64,000 bases of DNA from Shinella pollutisoli (GTDB lineage Bacteria; Pseudomonadota; Alphaproteobacteria; Rhizobiales; Rhizobiaceae): contig NZ_JANFDG010000014.1 in NCBI RefSeq assembly GCF_024609765.1, forward strand, positions 62,001 to 126,000. Direction: 5' to 3'. The translations under genes were made by a program, and so were the position numbers. Below the pieces are notes generated by a model. It worked only from the letters and a program-made list of their open reading frames with translations, did not search any database and was not told the origin of the DNA. Position 1 is the stretch's first letter. Every line of letters begins with the position of its first letter. This document shows, in pieces, positions 61,672 to 64,000 of the stretch.

Positions 61672-61921
61672 TCGGCCGAAGTCTGATCGGACAGGGCGGC
61701 GGCGGTTCCCGCCGCTTCCCGTTGAAAAATCAGGACAAGGCCGTTCTCCGCCGAAAGGTCGAGCGGCCTTGTTCGTTTCCGGCGCCGCGATGGCCGCCGG
61801 GAGCGCGAAGGATGATCCGTTCATCATACCGTTACATCCAGGGGCCATCCCTGCCGAAAACCGGGACCAGCGGAGCGCAGCGCCCGCCGGCTTCCCCCAG
61901 AACCCGCAAAGAGGCGATACG

Positions 61922-62845
61922 ATGACTGTTACTGCAGCAATGGTGAAGGAACTGCGCGAGAAGACCGGCGCAGGCATGATGGATTGCAAGAAGGCGCTCG
62001 CCGAGACCAACGGCGACATGGAAGCGGCCGTCGACTGGCTGCGCGCCAAGGGCATCGCCAAGGCCGACAAGAAGTCCGGCCGCACCGCCGCCGAGGGCCT
62101 GATCGGCATCGCGGCCGCCGGCACCAGGGCCGTCGTCGTCGAGATCAACTCCGAGACCGACTTCGTCGCCCGCAACGACGCCTTCCAGGACCTCGTGCGC
62201 GGCGTGGCCTCCGTGGCGCTCGGCACCGACGGCTCCGTCGAGGCGATCTCCGCCGCCACCTATCCGGCGACCGGCAAGTCTGTGCAGGAGACCATCACCG
62301 ACGCCATCGCTACAATCGGCGAGAACATGAACCTGCGCCGTGCCGCGCTGCTGTCGGTCGATGACGGCGTCGTCGCCACCTACATCCACAACGGCGTCGC
62401 CGACGGCCTTGGCAAGCTCGGCGTGCTCGTCGCGCTGAAGTCGACCGGCGACAAGGAAGCCCTTGCCGTGATCGGCCGCCAGGTGGCCATGCATGTCGCC
62501 GCGACGAACCCGCTCGCCATCCGCGCCGAGGAAGTCGACGCGGCTGTCGCCGAGCGCGAGCGCAACGTCTTCATCGAGCAGTCGCGCGCCTCCGGCAAGC
62601 CGGACAACATCATCGAGAAGATGGTGGAAGGCCGCATGCGCAAGTTCTTCGAGGAAGTCGCCCTTCTCTCGCAGGCCTTCGTCATGAACCCCGACCTCAC
62701 GGTCGGCGCGGCCGTCAAGGAAGCCGAAAAGACCGTCGGCGCGCCGATCGAGGTCACCGGCATGGCCCGCCTGCTGCTGGGTGAAGGCGTCGAGAAGGAA
62801 GCGACCGACTTCGCCGCGGAAGTGGCCGCCGCCGCCAAGGGCTGA
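61922..62845 (+). CDS. tsf: Elongation factor Ts
   Basis: 307 residues from ATG 61922; earlier in-frame codons lie in the leader. [20 protein letters not shown] and [18 protein letters not shown] form the UBA-like N-domain, and [14 protein letters not shown] the EF-Tu contact motif. It recycles EF-Tu-GDP. A 250-bp gap separates it from rpsB. Confidence 0.98.
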   Translation: MTVTAAMVKELREKTGAGMMDCKKALAETNGDMEAAVDWLRAKGIAKADKKSGRTAAEGLIGIAAAGTRAVVVEINSETDFVARNDAFQDLVRGVASVALGTDGSVEAISAATYPATGKSVQETITDAIATIGENMNLRRAALLSVDDGVVATYIHNGVADGLGKLGVLVALKSTGDKEALAVIGRQVAMHVAATNPLAIRAEEVDAAVAERERNVFIEQSRASGKPDNIIEKMVEGRMRKFFEEVALLSQAFVMNPDLTVGAAVKEAEKTVGAPIEVTGMARLLLGEGVEKEATDFAAEVAAAAKG

Positions 62846-62876
62846 TTTTCTTCAACCCTGTCGGGGAAAAGAACGG

Positions 62877-62904
62877 GGGCGCCGCGTGACAACGCGGCGC
62901 CCTT
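62877..62904 (+). terminator. Stem-loop between tsf and pyrH
   Basis: GGGCGCCGCGT / ACGCGGCGCCC with loop GACA is a perfect 11-bp stem, but only TT follows, so it may be a partial terminator or a processing site between rpsB-tsf and pyrH-frr. Confidence 0.55.
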
Positions 62905-62953
62905 CGTGTATCGGGCATGCCGGGCTGCGGGGGCCGAAACTTCAGGAGCGACG

Positions 62954-63676
62954 ATGACTGCCAAGCCACTCTACAAACGTGTTCTCTTGAAAGCCTCCGG
63001 CGAGGCGCTGATGGGATCGCAGGGTTTTGGCATCGACGTCGCGGTCGCCGACCGCATCGCCTCCGACATCGCCGAGGCGCGCGCGCTCGGCGTGGAGGTG
63101 GGAGTCGTCGTCGGCGGCGGCAACATCTTCCGCGGCGTGGCCGTCGCCTCCAAGGGCGGCGACCGGGTGACCGGCGACCACATGGGCATGCTCGCCACCG
63201 TCATCAACGCGCTCGCGCTCGCCACCTCGCTGCGCAAGCTCGACATCGACACGGTCGTGCTCTCGGCCATCGCCATGCCGGAGATCTGCGAGAGCTTCTC
63301 GCAGCGCGCCACGCTCCATCACCTCTCGCTCGGCCGCGTCGTGATCTTCGCCGGCGGCACCGGCAATCCCTTCTTCACCACCGATTCCGCCGCCGCGCTG
63401 CGCGCGGCCGAAATGGGCGCGGAGGCGCTCTTCAAGGGCACGCAGGTCGACGGCATCTATTCCGCCGACCCGAAGAAGGACCCGGCCGCGACCCGCTTCG
63501 ACCGGCTCACCCACAGCGAGGTGCTGGAGAAGGGCCTTGCGGTGATGGACGTCGCGGCGGTGGCGCTGGCGCGGGAGAACGCGATCCCGATCGTCGTGTT
63601 CTCGATCCACGAGAAGGGCGGTTTTGCCGAAATATTGACCGGTGGCGGACGCGGTACCATCGTAACCGACAACTGA
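62954..63676 (+). CDS. pyrH: Uridylate kinase
   Basis: 240 residues from ATG 62954. [35 protein letters not shown] and [20 protein letters not shown] are the PyrH signatures of the amino-acid-kinase fold. It phosphorylates UMP to UDP for nucleic-acid and envelope precursors. Followed by frr 58 bp later. Confidence 0.97.
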   Translation: MTAKPLYKRVLLKASGEALMGSQGFGIDVAVADRIASDIAEARALGVEVGVVVGGGNIFRGVAVASKGGDRVTGDHMGMLATVINALALATSLRKLDIDTVVLSAIAMPEICESFSQRATLHHLSLGRVVIFAGGTGNPFFTTDSAAALRAAEMGAEALFKGTQVDGIYSADPKKDPAATRFDRLTHSEVLEKGLAVMDVAAVALARENAIPIVVFSIHEKGGFAEILTGGGRGTIVTDN

Positions 63677-63734
63677 TTCTGAGTCGGCGCGCACGGTCCG
63701 CGCGCAGCCGCTTTCTGAAAATGGGAGTATTCCG

Positions 63735-64000
63735 ATGAGTGAAGGTGTTGACATGACGGAACTGAAGCGCCGCATGGAGGGCGCCGTTTCCGCGTTCAAG
63801 AACGATATCGCCTCGCTGCGCACGGGGCGCGCGTCCGCCAACGTGCTCGATCCGGTCCTCGTCGAGGCCTACGGCTCGCGCGTGCCGCTGAACCAGGTCG
63901 CCAACATCTCCGTGCCCGAGCCGCGCATGCTCTCCGTCTCGGTCTGGGACAAGGGCATGGTCGGCGCGGTCGAGCGCGGCATCCGCGAATCGAACCTCGG
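63735..64000 (+). CDS. frr: Ribosome recycling factor (3' end outside window)
   Basis: The first 88 codons are present. [40 protein letters not shown] and [20 protein letters not shown] are the Frr N-terminal helix and hinge region. Frr with EF-G splits post-termination ribosomes. The rest of the ~186-residue protein lies beyond the window. Confidence 0.96.
   Translation, partial: MSEGVDMTELKRRMEGAVSAFKNDIASLRTGRASANVLDPVLVEAYGSRVPLNQVANISVPEPRMLSVSVWDKGMVGAVERGIRESNL

Overview
The window is high-GC chromosomal DNA from an alphaproteobacterium of the Rhizobiales, most likely Rhizobiaceae (a Shinella/Ensifer/Rhizobium-type genome). Markers are a complete aapJQMP amino-acid transporter operon, a fused SecDF, EipB (DUF1849), a BA14K protein, DUF1127 mini-proteins, a DUF815 ATPase, bacterial homologues of mitochondrial complex I accessory proteins, PHB synthase plus phasin, and palindromic intergenic repeats typical of rhizobia. 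The genus is inferred, not proven. Almost everything is core housekeeping. There is no phage, transposon, CRISPR array, rRNA or defence island. The first gene (SPOR protein) and the last (frr) are cut by the window edges.

Layout. 1-18.9 kb: cell-envelope and chromosome functions on the + strand: SPOR protein, nagZ, scpA-scpB, a lone ABC ATPase, tatABC, serS-surE-pcm, a CtrA-site-linked hypothetical gene, a NlpD-like LysM/M23 lipoprotein, a DUF815 ATPase (minus strand), yajC and secDF. secDF is followed by homologues of the complex I assembly factors NDUFAF3 and NDUFAF6. 18.9-24.2 kb: trmFO, then a gene-poor 1.7-kb stretch with two DUF1127 mini-genes and two tandem small-RNA candidates, then a DUF2157/GDYXXLXY membrane pair and tRNA-Leu. 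24.2-37.1 kb: tig, sthA, radC, map, sfsA, phaC, an aminotransferase, hom, recJ and tRNA-Glu. 37.2-51.4 kb: an M15-type lipoprotein, a glyoxalase, a double cold-shock protein with DUF192, two tRNAs flanking an NDUFS4-like gene, BA14K, the aap operon, metC, an FAD monooxygenase, an NDUFS6-like zinc protein, a hydrolase, cysE and DUF3126. 51.5-64 kb: phasin, clpS-clpA, azlCD, a five-gene minus-strand operon (RidA, GDPD, FemAB-like, HIT, DUF3828), eipB, then rpsB-tsf-pyrH-frr.

The most interesting region is 21.3-21.95 kb. Read on the minus strand it encodes six hairpins in two groups of three. Every loop carries CUCCUCCC, an anti-Shine-Dalgarno-like sequence, and each group ends in a strong stem followed by a U-rich tract. 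This is the architecture of the 'cuckoo'/CcsR small RNAs of Alphaproteobacteria, which in Rhodobacter are linked to a DUF1127 gene; two DUF1127 genes lie just downstream on the same strand here.

A second signal is a shared 12-bp operator-like motif (TGCRNYGCASMA as I recall it for Bradyrhizobium PhaR). It occurs inside the phasin promoter, at the predicted start of sthA transcription, and over the -35 box of a promoter candidate pointing into the small-RNA array. This suggests that PHB/carbon status, redox balance and the small RNAs could share one regulator. That link is inference and needs testing.
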